A stretch of 64,000 bases of DNA from Marchantia polymorpha subsp. ruderalis (GCA_037833965.1 AP031355.1:12363501-12427500), one strand, 5' to 3'; counted from the first letter of the stretch, positions 46,500-57,518 are shown. Numbers and translations are program-made. Notes: generated by a model from the sequence alone, not told the origin.

Positions 46500-47715
46500 A
46501 AAGAGAGAGATGTCAAATATGTGTTAATGATTAGGAAACATTTAAAATTGAAAAAAAAATTTTAAAAAAAACTTACTTTTTCCAAAAAGATAAATCTTCA
46601 ACAATTGATTTCAAAGCTCAAAACTTTAATTCATTGTAAAACTTCTTCAACATCACAATTATCTCTAGAATACACAAACTTTCATTTTGAAGAACAATAA
46701 TCTTGTCAATAACACTTGCTTATTTTTGGAATTTTGCAGCGTATTTCAAGCTTTGATATTAATTACAAGATGAAAAACAAAAAATCACCTGCATACATCC
46801 ACAATGTTTAGCCGACATAAATGGTTTGCCATTCTTGGACATTATCTATGAGAATAACAAAATCCTTACAAAAATCTAAAAAGTGTTCAATGCAAGTTGT
46901 ACTTTACACTCCAATATACACTAGGTAGCAAGAACTCTAATTCAATCCTTATTGGAATTGGACCCAAACCTAATTCAAATCAAATCAACTAGAATGAATC
47001 TCACATTTTTATAACATTGATTTATTCAAGCCTTTGATTTTTTTAGCTACTTTGCACAACAGTACTTGTCTAGCTCAGATCATTAGCAAAATGATTCAAC
47101 ATTACACAATATATTTGGATAAGATTTCAAGTTACAACTCCTATGAAGTTTCATATTTTTGTTTTTTTATCACAAAAGATAATCTGCCTTCAAGAATCGT
47201 AGATAATGGTTTGCCAGCAGCGAAAAACGTTCTCATATCCAAAAAATATGTCATCCTTGATGACAAAGGTGTGGCTTAGTCAACAAATTTTTTATCTCAT
47301 CATCGATAACATATGATCACAGTGCGAAAGGTCAATTCTTGAACTGTATAATAATTGAATACACATTGGCAGGATATCAATAGACATACAACTTTGATGC
47401 TGAGTTGTACAATCAAATCCTATCCACATTCAAAAATGTTGAAAGAATCATAAATCTATTGCACTTGTGTTTCTTAGAAGATGATTTGACAAAGAGTAAG
47501 GGATCTCAATCCAAAAAATAACATTTGCTTTCCATCTCCTAACAGCCTCATGAACGTGATATCCCATAGTTTCAAAAAGGCTTGCAACAATTCATTCTGA
47601 TTCCAATTCAAAGATGCCGGAAACAAACAATAGCATAGCCTAGAGAGATCTGATATCAATTCTCTTGAGTTTTTTTTTAAATAAATCTACTAACTAAAAA
47701 ATACAAATAAAGAAA
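46500..47715. other. AT-rich stretch, no gene
   Basis: No open frame above about 80 codons and no recognised family. It directly precedes LTR F. Confidence 0.45.
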
Positions 47716-48945
47716 TGTGGTACCCCACTTTTGGCAATTTTGAGGAAATTAAAACATTTTTGAAAAACTGTACCCTGGCAGCATTGTGAATAGCCTTCGG
47801 TACATCAAAACGGAGTGGATCCAGAAGATCGCGGGGATTCTCGAGGGATCTTCCGGAATCTGGGATTTGGGGTGCAGCAGTAAGGACAGGCACCACCCTC
47901 CCTGCGAGCTATGCAGTTAGGACCCCTACGACGCAAGGCGCAAAACCCGCCTTCGGAGGTTGCGTCCGCGGCTGTAGGGAAACCCTCCATAATTAGGTCA
48001 ACCCTCGGGCGCCTTGACCAAGTTAGGGTCCTGTTGGAAAGAGCTCGACGCACTGATTCCAACGAGCCCAAGAACGCTTGGAACGGATGAGGACTTAGGG
48101 AGTTATCACTATGGGAAGAAACCGAGACGGTCGCCTACGGCGGAAAGAGTTCGCCACCGGCGCGAATTCCGCCTACGCGGAAAGGGGGAATCAAGTTTTG
48201 TCCTATGCGCGGACGAAGGCGTTCGCCTGTGCACAGGCGAAGTAGGGTTAGGGGAGGCGCGAAGTCCGCCTACGCACAGGCGACCGCCTGTGCACAGGCG
48301 CTTCGGCGTCGGCGGAAAATCCGCCTTGGGCCCTAGAAATGCGCCTTGTGAGGTAGAAAGTGTACGGCGCCTTCCGCGCCAGCACAGAGCCGCCAGAGTA
48401 ATCAAATCGGTACGGACCATGCGGACGGGACGGGTGGATGCGCTCTTGGACGGACGGAGTTGCGGCGGCGGAAGCGCCGACGGAGAGACAAGGAACGGAC
48501 AGACTGGACGGAGACGGCTGACCACGGTCAACGCCTTCCGCGCCAGCGCGACGCCGCGCACGGAATTCGCCTGCGCACAGGCGAACGCCTGTGCACAGGA
48601 GGATGTTCAAGTTCCGCGCCGGCGGAGCATCCGCCGAGGCTCCCGCCTGCGCACAGGCAGGAGTTGAACTTTTGTCCGACATGCGGACACACGCGTCAAG
48701 GCAGAGGGGGATTGGCCGAGGGGCGGTACGAACAAGTGTACCGCGCAAGGCGGAAAACTCGCCTTCGGCGCTACGCCCCCATGTCCGCGGGGTAATACGC
48801 TCGCGGAGTTCAAATCCGCCAATTCGAGCGTGAGAGTTTAATCGACGACGGCGGAGCGTGAAGCCGCGCGTGAGAGCGAAGACCGTTCCAGCGTACAGCC
48901 GGCGCGGCCATCAAGTGAGACGTTCTTCACGAGCAAGAGCCGACC

Positions 48946-51900
48946 ATGACCTTCGACCGGGCGGCGGAGAACGTCCCATTCTTGAATTCGCGATTCCAAT
49001 CTCTTGTGCGCGCTGCGCGCATCCATCTGCTGGCTGCTGAACGTTCTCGACGTCGCCGCACAGGAGATTTCTTGTTGATTGAGGGAGAAGTGAATGCGCG
49101 TGATTTGGAATTGAGGGCGATTAGAGTTTGCCGAGAGAGAAAGAAGCTCGGGCGGTGCGGAAGTAGAATGAGCGGGCGAGCGAACCCCAGGAACGCAATG
49201 ACGAGACCAAGCAGATTGCGGATGGTGCCACTTTGCCTACCACAGAACGGGCTACGCGCTTTCGAGGAGCGCTTAATAGCAAGAAAGCTCGATTTCTTGC
49301 TATGGGGATGGAACTACATCTGTGCGAATATGGTGCGCGAGTGGCTAGAGCCACAGGGACCACCCTCGCGCGGATTGCGTCCGCATGTTGATCGGTGGAC
49401 AGTCCAAGATTGGGCGCAGGCGTTGGGAAGATGTGCTGGCATGCCAGGGCATCTCCTTTTCGACAGTGAGAGCATCAAGGTGACCAAGCAGGAAGAGGCG
49501 CAATTTGTGGAGCTGTTCAAGACCGGGAGGTCTACCAAAAATGGGTACAGGACCCGTGATTACAAGGATCGATTTCACCGGACTTTGCCCGCGGCGTTGA
49601 TGCAATTACTGCAGCCGCACCGCGCCTGCTACATCACATTGTGGCAGGTCTCTTTTGTGGAGTGCGTCATCGAGGGAACTCCAATTCACTGGGCGAGCAT
49701 CCTGCACAGGGTGATGCGACAGCACGCGTTTGAGGAGAAGGGGGGAACTCTAAACCATCTTTCTACTTTCCTCATCAATTTTTATCGACAGCGGAATTGT
49801 TTGACAGCGGCGGAGCTGGAACATTTTCCGCCATTGTCCATCGACCATCCCGGGAAGTATGTGCGGGAGAATGAGGTCGACACTGATGCAGAGGAGTCAC
49901 CGACTTCTACCCCATCAAGGCGGAGGGACGAAGGGAGACACACTCCTGCAGCACGAGTGCCGCGGAAGCGGCGATGGAGGGAAGAGTCTGAAGAGGAGCA
50001 GCATCAAGAACCCTCTGCTCCCATTCGACCGCGGCCGCTGTGCGAGCCATACAGCCGGCCGAAGCAGAAGGCACGCAGACTGGTGTTACCAGCCGACAGT
50101 GCGGACACGGCGACGATTGCGACGGAGGAAGGAAGTGCGTCGCCAGAGAAGCATGAGGAAGCGCGGACGACCGCAGGAGCAACGGGCCACGCTGCAACCT
50201 CGACGGGAGAGAGGCCGCCTACGGGCCAAGGGCCTCCGGAGTTACCACGTGCGATGCGGACAGATGTTCCGTTTGCGCACAAACGAGCCTCCGCGGACGG
50301 ACGAGCCTCCGCGGACCGGCGAACACAAGTGGACGTGGATCTACGCTTACGCGTGGGAAGGAGCAGTCCGCCTGTGCACAGGCGCTCACCTGTGCACAGG
50401 TCGCCTGTGCACAGGACACCTCCACACGTGCCGCCTGTGCACAGGCAAGAATCACCCCCGTTCCAACGTAGGAAGGGGAAGGAGCCGGCGGAAGAACCGC
50501 CTACGAGACACCGGCCCTCGGGGCCAGACCCTCCGGCGCACCACGCGCCGCAATTTGCGCCTTCGGCGCCAGGGCCTTCGAGCCGAGGAGATACGAGCAG
50601 GGAGCGTGCGGAGGCCGCACCATCGGCGGGAAGTCCGCCGATAGTTGCGCCTTCGGCGGTAGGGCCTATAGGCCAAGGGACATCGGGCGAGCGGCCCCCG
50701 GCCATGTCGCCTTTGGCGATAGATGTCCGCGGCGCTACGCCTGCGGCGGACAAGGCGCCGGCAATTGCGCCTGCGCACGGGCCGGGCACAGCCCCCACGG
50801 ACCGATCAAGGGAGCAGCAGACAGAGGAGCGGAGTGACTGTCCGCGGGATGAAATTTCGATGCGCGATGCGCAATCAAACCCCGCGCAGCCACCCTCCGC
50901 TCGATCGCTTTCGGCGGCGGGCGACGGCGGCAGAGAGGACGCGGTAGGCAACCAACAAGCAAGCGACGGGGATGCCGCACGGGTACATTCGCCTTCCGCC
51001 TTAGACATTTTGGCGACGAGCAGCGAGGCTGCAGCCGTGCCTTCGCAGGCAGCACACGTCGACGACGTGCAGCCCCACTCGGGGCAGTCGCCGACGCAAT
51101 CAATGGCGACTGAAATTCTCCACTCGGATGATGACGACGGAGGCTCCACTGAAGAAATGTCAGGAGCAGAAGACACCGAGGAGGAGGAGGAGGAAATTGT
51201 TGGAGCGCCGGCGGCGGCGCTCTCTGAGCAGGTGATTCCGTTGCTGAGGTACTTGGATCGCAAGGTCGATAAATACGCCGACCCACTCCAGCCGGGATCT
51301 TACATTGAGTTAGTGCGCAGGCGGACTCGCACTAAAGTCCACACCAGCAAGCTATTAGCTAGAGTGGACCAGGAGTTGAGGGAATTGAAGGAGAAGCATG
51401 CATGCTTGTGGGGTCAGTATAAGCTTAATCAGAAATTCTACAAGCACTCCGAGAAGATGAAGGATGAGAAACTGGACGAGCTCACCAAGGAGCAGGTGAA
51501 GGTCAAGGAAGCACTCATTTCCGAGCAGGCCCAGAATCGGATTTTGTCAGAGGAGCTCGTGCGACAGACGCGGTTGTTGGAACAATGTCAGCTCGCACGG
51601 CAGGCGGATGAAGAGTTAATCCGCAGGTTACAGTCAGAGTGTGGCGAATTGAGAGCGCAACGTGCTGAAGCCGAATCGCAATTAGTGATAATTGAAGAGG
51701 ATCGCAGGAAGGAGGCGGATCGCACGAAGGTGGAGACGGCGAGGCGAGTCGCCCACTGTCTCAAGGGCTACGCCCACTGGGAAGTGAAGGCGCAGGAGAA
51801 ACTCACACTGCGTGAGTTTGAATTACGCGCAGCCGGGTTGTTGTCAGGCGACAGTAGGAGTCGGCGGAAGGTAGCAAAGAAGCTCGACGCCTTTCTGTCG

Positions 51901-52083
51901 AAGGCACAGGATACCATGTCCGCCCTCGAAGTGGAGGTGTCCGCGGCGTTGCAGCGTTTGGGACTGCGCAGTCGAGCGGAAGATTGGCAGGGTAGGGAGT
52001 TAGTGCGCGGCAGTCGGCCGCGCAGGAGACGTAGTACAGGTTCCGCGGAGTGTAGTGTAGCGTGGTTCCGTGCAGGCGTGTAG
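48946..52083 (+). CDS. LTR-borne ORF, copy F (1045 codons, uninterrupted)
   Basis: Function unknown. The first in-frame ATG is 48946; the methionine equivalent to copy B's start is at 49168 (MSGRANPRN), residue 75. The domain at about 90-300 is conserved with B, C and E (LDFLLWGWNYIC, DWAQALGRCAGMPGHLLFD, YRTRDYKDRF, LWQVSFVECVIEGTPIHWASIL, LNHLSTFLINFY). About 300-740 is low-complexity with R/P/S/A/E richness. It includes a short PVHR repeat (PPVHRRSPVHRSPVHRTPP) encoded by CGCCTGTGCACAGGCG-type palindromes. An acidic cluster (DDDDGG...EDTEEEEEE) precedes VIPLLRYLDRKVDKYAD, then comes a long coiled coil and CLKGYAHWEV. It ends before the LTR TATA box, so it sits in U3. It belongs to a virus-like element and may be an accessory gene; I do not recognise a known enzyme. 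Confidence 0.7.
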   Translation: MTFDRAAENVPFLNSRFQSLVRAARIHLLAAERSRRRRTGDFLLIEGEVNARDLELRAIRVCRERKKLGRCGSRMSGRANPRNAMTRPSRLRMVPLCLPQNGLRAFEERLIARKLDFLLWGWNYICANMVREWLEPQGPPSRGLRPHVDRWTVQDWAQALGRCAGMPGHLLFDSESIKVTKQEEAQFVELFKTGRSTKNGYRTRDYKDRFHRTLPAALMQLLQPHRACYITLWQVSFVECVIEGTPIHWASILHRVMRQHAFEEKGGTLNHLSTFLINFYRQRNCLTAAELEHFPPLSIDHPGKYVRENEVDTDAEESPTSTPSRRRDEGRHTPAARVPRKRRWREESEEEQHQEPSAPIRPRPLCEPYSRPKQKARRLVLPADSADTATIATEEGSASPEKHEEARTTAGATGHAATSTGERPPTGQGPPELPRAMRTDVPFAHKRASADGRASADRRTQVDVDLRLRVGRSSPPVHRRSPVHRSPVHRTPPHVPPVHRQESPPFQRRKGKEPAEEPPTRHRPSGPDPPAHHAPQFAPSAPGPSSRGDTSRERAEAAPSAGSPPIVAPSAVGPIGQGTSGERPPAMSPLAIDVRGATPAADKAPAIAPAHGPGTAPTDRSREQQTEERSDCPRDEISMRDAQSNPAQPPSARSLSAAGDGGREDAVGNQQASDGDAARVHSPSALDILATSSEAAAVPSQAAHVDDVQPHSGQSPTQSMATEILHSDDDDGGSTEEMSGAEDTEEEEEEIVGAPAAALSEQVIPLLRYLDRKVDKYADPLQPGSYIELVRRRTRTKVHTSKLLARVDQELRELKEKHACLWGQYKLNQKFYKHSEKMKDEKLDELTKEQVKVKEALISEQAQNRILSEELVRQTRLLEQCQLARQADEELIRRLQSECGELRAQRAEAESQLVIIEEDRRKEADRTKVETARRVAHCLKGYAHWEVKAQEKLTLREFELRAAGLLSGDSRSRRKVAKKLDAFLSKAQDTMSALEVEVSAALQRLGLRSRAEDWQGRELVRGSRPRRRRSTGSAECSVAWFRAGV

Positions 52084-52119
52084 CGTAGTGCAGTGTAGTG
52101 CTAGGTAGGACTTAGAAGG

Positions 52120-52128
52120 TATAAAATA
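52120..52128 (+). promoter_or_regulatory. LTR TATA box, element F
   Basis: TATAAAATA lies 36 bases after the ORF stop codon. A perfect hairpin (52132-52137 with 52143-52148) follows 4 bases later. This position is conserved in all five LTRs that reach this far. Confidence 0.65.
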
Positions 52129-53098
52129 GTTCCAGGCGTTTTGCCTGGGGTTCTTTCCCAAACTCAGAAGTGCAGATCAGGAACCCATTTCCTTTGCGTG
52201 TTTGTGTCCTTGAGTTCTGTCACCACGCACGAGGAGTTACAACTTAGCGTTCCGCATTTTGTAGCTGAAGGCCTTCGGCCGAATGTTCAGAGCTAGTACA
52301 TTGGTTAGAGACTTGAGTAGTTCGGATCTGCACCTGCGGGTGACTGCCGATGCTCAGAGCCAGTGACTAGTTAGATACTTGAACAGTTTCGCCCCTACAC
52401 CTTCGAGTGTTTCTTTCTGATTGTACTCCTTTGGGATTTTTCCCCTGAATGCCAAAGTGAAGTTTTGCTACTTCGTGTAAGCCTTGGTTGTAAATTCAGG
52501 TTACGCTGCAGCAGGTGCTTTGAGGGTAACCCCTGTAGTATTTCTGGGAATGACAAGTGCCTGAGAATTCAAACTCTTCAATAGACTGTTGTTGTGTTAC
52601 TGGAATGTTTCACAGTGAGTCCTTCAGTGCGGACCTGTGTTCTCTGCGCGTTTTGTGAGTTGAGAGTGTTGTCCACCGCGTAGGAGTGACTTCGATCCGA
52701 AGTAGGCAGTCCAAACCGGGTTTCCTACACTAGCAGCAAGCTAGTGGAAGTGTTGTAAAAGCCGGAGTTGGAAGTCACTGCCCGCAGCTTTGCCGAGTGT
52801 ACTCTTGAGAGACTTTCCCCCTGAAATCTTGAAGTAGAGGTCCTAACGGATCTCTGGGTTGTGTTTCTGTAGTTTCAGGTGTGTGTGTGTGTGTGTGTGT
52901 TACGCTGCACTGTGCGACCTCCGAGTGCGCTCCGAGTGGACACTTGCAGTATTTCTGGGAGTGACAGTTGCCTGAGAATTCAAACTCCTCAATAGTCTGT
53001 TAAAACGTGACACTTTGTACCCTGTGTGTTCCTCTGTCCCTGTGGGTTCGACCTTTCTACCACTATATTGCAGTTTTAGCCTTTAGTGGGTTATTACA

Positions 53099-53610
53099 CA
53101 AATTGTCAAAAGAAAATCAACAAGATTAATCATATCTGAAATATGATCAACTTAAATCATAAATATACACAACAAGCAACTTTAATCATGCTTTTTGTCT
53201 AAAATAAATCAATGAAATTCTGAATCTGTATTTTGTGTGAATTTTTTAAGTAATTCTTTACATTTCTGTTGGATTTAATTTTAAAGTGTTGATCTATCTA
53301 ATAAAGAAGAATTTTTGAAGCTTTAAAGTTTTGAATTTTTATAATTCTTTTCATAAATGAAAGCATCTAATTTACATTACTTTATGCAACTCAAATTCAT
53401 CTAACAATGATAAAAAACTCACAGTATAAAAAATATTGAATATATCCAAGATGGAAATCGTATAATCAGTGTTATTCAATTTTCTAAATTGATATAACAC
53501 TGAACATGATTTAAAATCACTCATATTCACAGATTTAAAGAAAGTAAACGTTTGAGATCTGAAAATAGATTTAAAAAAATAGTGATAAATTTATAGAACT
53601 TAATACAACA
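53099..53610. other. AT-rich spacer, no gene
   Basis: Strongly AT-rich between LTR F and the second segmental-duplication block. Nothing was recognised. Confidence 0.45.
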
Positions 53611-53931
53611 GTCATGGGTTTCTCACTTCTCGTCCCAGTTAAACCGATGCGTTTTCTGTCACAGGAACTTCAAAAAGGCAACTGACCGGCTCCAAAGGAA
53701 ACGAGTCCAAAAGAAAGCTGGAGCTGCACAGACTCTATTGAGACCAGTACAGTTCCTTTTCACGAGAAGTTCATCAGACCACAAATCTCACGGGATTACG
53801 CGTTCTCGCAGTAGTACTGCCCCATCGACAGTTGTGACTTCCAGCTTCAAATATTGGTCAAGATGTATTAACACATTGTGAGAATAATACAAATACACCT
53901 TGTATCTTTATATTACAGAGCGTTGATTAGA

Positions 53932-56900
53932 TCAGACTTGAACGGATCTCCGTACCAGCTTCTTACTTCCATCCTCTATGTTCGAATCATCTGCGGAGAC
54001 TGATCCCATCTTCATTTGGTATTCAGTAGCAGAGTTTAGCTTTACAGTCGACTCTGTTTGATCTTCCTGTTTCAAATTTTTATAAGTGTAAAAGTGTGCA
54101 TAGACAACGAAAACACAAAGATTGACGAACATTATGACAGTGAGTAACCAGTAGTAGTTGGCCAAGCCTCCAGTATTGAACCCACTCTTCAGCCAGCTTT
54201 TGGCGCCGCCATCACCAGAGAACCGTTCGGTTGCATTGACAATACCAATCGCGATAAATCGACCAAGTGCCTGACAACCAACGTCAGAGCCATGGAAAGA
54301 CTGACCATATTTTCGGGAAACTCTTGATGGTAGAGCTCCAGCATGGCAGTTCCCAGCAAAGGGTGACAGAAACCCATCAATATAAGTTCGGGGAGCACCC
54401 ATGCGGCGCTCATCGGGATTAGTCCACGCTTCACCTGCAGGTCGGTGATATTATGGGCTCGAATCACGCTCACCCTCCTCATCTCGACCAAAGCAGAGGC
54501 GCCCATCGTTGCTGCCGCGAAGAACAAGCCCAGGCCCGTTCTGACCTGAGGCGACAAGCCTCGAGGGTGGCCGGTCCATTTCTTCAGAGGACGGAGGAGG
54601 ACGTACTCGTAGACCGCGATCCACAAGAGAGAGGAGAAAATGCTCGCGCTCATAACGGTCGCCGGAGGAAACGTGAAGTCCCCCAGCTGGCGATTCATTC
54701 CGGACACTTGTTGCACGCCGAACGTCACATTCTGAGCTGCCGCGACGTACATGAAGCAGGAACACAGCCAGTTCGGAAACAACAGAAGCACCACCTTCAG
54801 AACTTCGACTTGCGTCACGGTGCACAGCTTCCACTCGCGTATCAGTTGCTGCTTCTTATCGGAAGGAAGACCTTTCGCATCACCGGGCAGGACCGCAGCC
54901 TTGTCCAGAAACCTGTTCCACAAGTGATAACCTCAGAATCAATGAGGTCTGCAAGTCCACGCGAGCTTCAGAAGCCAACAGCTTTTCTTGAGCATCGTCA
55001 GCTCTGCGTAACAAGGGTCATTGTACAGCAGCGGCGATGTTTTTTTCCGGTTATCGGCTCGGATTATTGTCTGTTAGCTTCATACGCTCATGTCGCAGTC
55101 TAATTCTGAGGTATAGCGATTGAACATGTTTGTGCATGGGAATGAGTAGAGAGTCGCAGAGGGAGGGCCGTGACCAGCAATGGCTCTCGTTGAAGGCAGT
55201 CTGAGAGGATTGCAATCGAACTTTGAACCATGGTGAACAATCTATCGGATCGGATCGGATCGGATCTAGACGGAGCGCAAGAAATGTGATAAGACTTGAG
55301 GGCAGGGCAGGGAGTCTTACTTCAGTCGCTCGCTGTGAGTTATCTTACGAATGCGATTGAGCTGTATATCTGACGTCTCTCCTTCGAGCTCGTACAAATC
55401 AGACCCATCTGCTGGTAAAGGCTTGCGCCAGTTCCTCGTGGCGGCAACAATCACCTTGGCCAAAATTGTCAGCGGACTGCCCACGGGCTTTTGGTGTCTG
55501 CGTCAGTACGGTACGGATGGTGTTATCGGACAAGCCGACCTAACTTCAAAACCCGAAGACTCTATCTTATGAGATACTTAGTCCATACTATGTTTTAGCT
55601 AGAAATTCACATGTAATTGCGGGAGTGTTTCATCTTATCATTATCTGTCACTCCATATGACTAGCATGAAGCTCTTGCAAGGTTTCTCCTCTTGTCCATT
55701 TATTCTTTCTGGCTCTACGCTGTTGAAAGTGACTCTTCAGGTTTCGACTGATTTTCACTCTAATCTGACAGTCATCACAAAAGATTGATTCTGCTAATCA
55801 ACACTGAGGTCCGAAGAATCTTATAAATGCTTTTCCTGGATCAGTGCAAAGACTTCATATTAGGCATGTAGAAAGCAAAATCAGATTCCTCTTTCCATAG
55901 CTTAGAATCCATCATACATATTGAAATCCTAACGTCTTTTCAGACTGACAACGTTGACAAGTTTCATCACGGTATGGAGGCCGTAGTCGTGATGGAAAGG
56001 TGTACCTCAAATAGCGAATGCCAAAGAGGGAGATGATGATGCCTGCATAAAAAGTCCCTGCCATTGTGGAATATCCTTCCTTGAAGCCGACGTCTGTCTG
56101 AAGCCAGAAGAAGACAGTGGTGGCCAAAAAAAGGGCAGCTTCATACACTGCATAGTAGTAGGAGAAAAAAAGAATCCCTTTCTTTTTCTCCACGGGATCC
56201 GTGTCGTCAAATTGCTGCCTCCCCAAGGACAGCACTGTAGGTTTGATTCCTGCAGCGCCCATACCTGAGATAAACAGTCCTGCCATGAACACGCTCTGGA
56301 TGTGCTGACTGGCAGGCGGGCATACGGCCTCGTCGCATTGGGGAGGTATCAGATGTGGTAGCGATACAGAGAGCACCAAACCAATAAGGCCCTGCGTGAA
56401 TTCAGAAAAGTAAATTTTCAAGGAGTGGTAACAATAGTTGTAAATCGATCACAACCTCAACCATTGTTCCTGAAGTAATGACATATGCAAAGCTTGGTTT
56501 CCTTGGAACTGGATCTTACCCCAGCGTAGACAATGCACGATGCTGCAATGACCCAGAAAGGAAGGATGTAGGCATCAGCGATAAAACCGAAGATAATGGT
56601 TGCCACCATCGATGAGCCGGCAATATAGTTGGTGAGGTTCGCACCAGTGGCCAAGTCTAGGTGCAAAATATTGACTGTGTACGTGATGAGGTTCCCTTGT
56701 ATAGCAACCAAAACTAGGGAGTTCACGAATACGATAACTGAGACAAAAACAAACATTGCGATTTGGAAAGGACGTGAGTAACGATAAACCTCATGTTATC
56801 AGAATATTTGGAACCAGATATCCACACTGTTGGCAGCAAGGTACTTAATGCAAGCATGAGTACCGCTCGATAATATTTTCATGTATTTTTCTAAAATTTC

Positions 56901-57518
56901 AATAGATATAAAAACTCGCTGAGGCTCGAGCCCTCTCACAAGCAGATAGGACTTTGACCGAGTTATTCTTGCAAGAGCAACAGGCTGGTCGCCTATGTAC
57001 TGCACGCACAAATTTCACTTCTTCAAGACGTCCATAAGATAATTAAATATAATTAACAGTTCTAACAATCTTTCTTTGAACAAAGGTTGCGTTCAATTCA
57101 TAACCTTATGACAAGATTTGAACTAGTTGAACCATTCAACACGGTCTTGTCCAGGCGTAAATCTTCTGCGGTATTCAGCGTAGGCACGCAATACAGCCTT
57201 CAACTAGACGGAATGATGACGGAAAGTTTTGTTACAACGGAAGAATGACGAAAATTGAAACAGGCTGGCATTTTCCGGAGAAAACCGATCTTTTTTAGAA
57301 CCAGATGTCTCTAAATTTAAGATTGCAGTCAAAATCTGATGAACTGAAAGCGTTTGGAGATAGGAGCTGAAATAGTCACCATAGAGGAATGAAGCGGCTC
57401 GCCATGTCCCCGACTTGGACTTATCTGATGGCTTTCCTCTCAAACTGATAGATCCATCTCCCACTCTTTTCTCCGGAGGTAACTCGGTTTCTTCAGCTTT
57501 GATTCGCATAGATCCCAT
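53932..57518 (-). pseudogene. NRT1/PTR family (NPF) transporter, copy 2 (frameshifted)
   Basis: Same five-exon structure as copy 1: 57380-57518, 56520-56737, 56006-56391, 55321-55497, 53932-54912, with exons 1-4 identical in length to copy 1. The last exon has lost two codons near the C-terminus and one A within about 54279-54282 (ccaac where copy 1 has ccaaac). The single-base loss shifts the frame, so translation leaves the family sequence after SMALTL and stops near 54189. The last membrane helices and tail would be missing. Either this is a recent pseudogene or the base is a sequencing error; the rest of the frame is clean. The ExxER motif is absent here too (VFVNS). Upstream of MGSMRIK the frame stays open for 72 codons to an ATG at 57734, unlike copy 1. 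Confidence 0.8.

Larger units (their letters stand above)
47716..53098 (+). mobile_element. Element F: large LTR (5383 bp) with an uninterrupted ORF
   Basis: It begins TGTGGTACCCCAC and ends GGGTTATTACA, the same termini as C. In order it holds the hairpin module (48032-48065), many short GC palindromes, the long ORF (48946-52083), a TATA box (52120) with a CCAGGC/GCCTGG hairpin, two copies of a U5-like segment about 390 bp apart, and a (TG)n tract near 52878. No internal region follows, so it is a solo LTR. Its immediate flanks (agaaa before, caaat after) do not form a 5-bp duplication. It looks whole as an LTR. Confidence 0.85.

Noticed and set aside
50004-51263. 419-codon minus-strand frame within LTR F
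   Set aside because: Also antisense to the low-complexity part of the ORF. Its length follows from composition, and only the sense frame has conserved blocks in the other copies.
47716-53098. Reading the ORF-bearing units as DNA transposons with terminal inverted repeats
   Set aside because: The ends do form a weak inverted repeat (TGTGGTACCCCAC and TGTAATAACCCAC). However, TG...CA ends, 5-bp duplications, a TATA box near the right end, and a tRNA-Asp primer site plus gag directly after B fit an LTR better.
54453-55103. 216-codon plus-strand frame over NPF copy 2
   Set aside because: It is antisense to the last NPF exon and intron, is richer in charged low-complexity residues, and has no family resemblance. 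The minus-strand frame explains the sequence.
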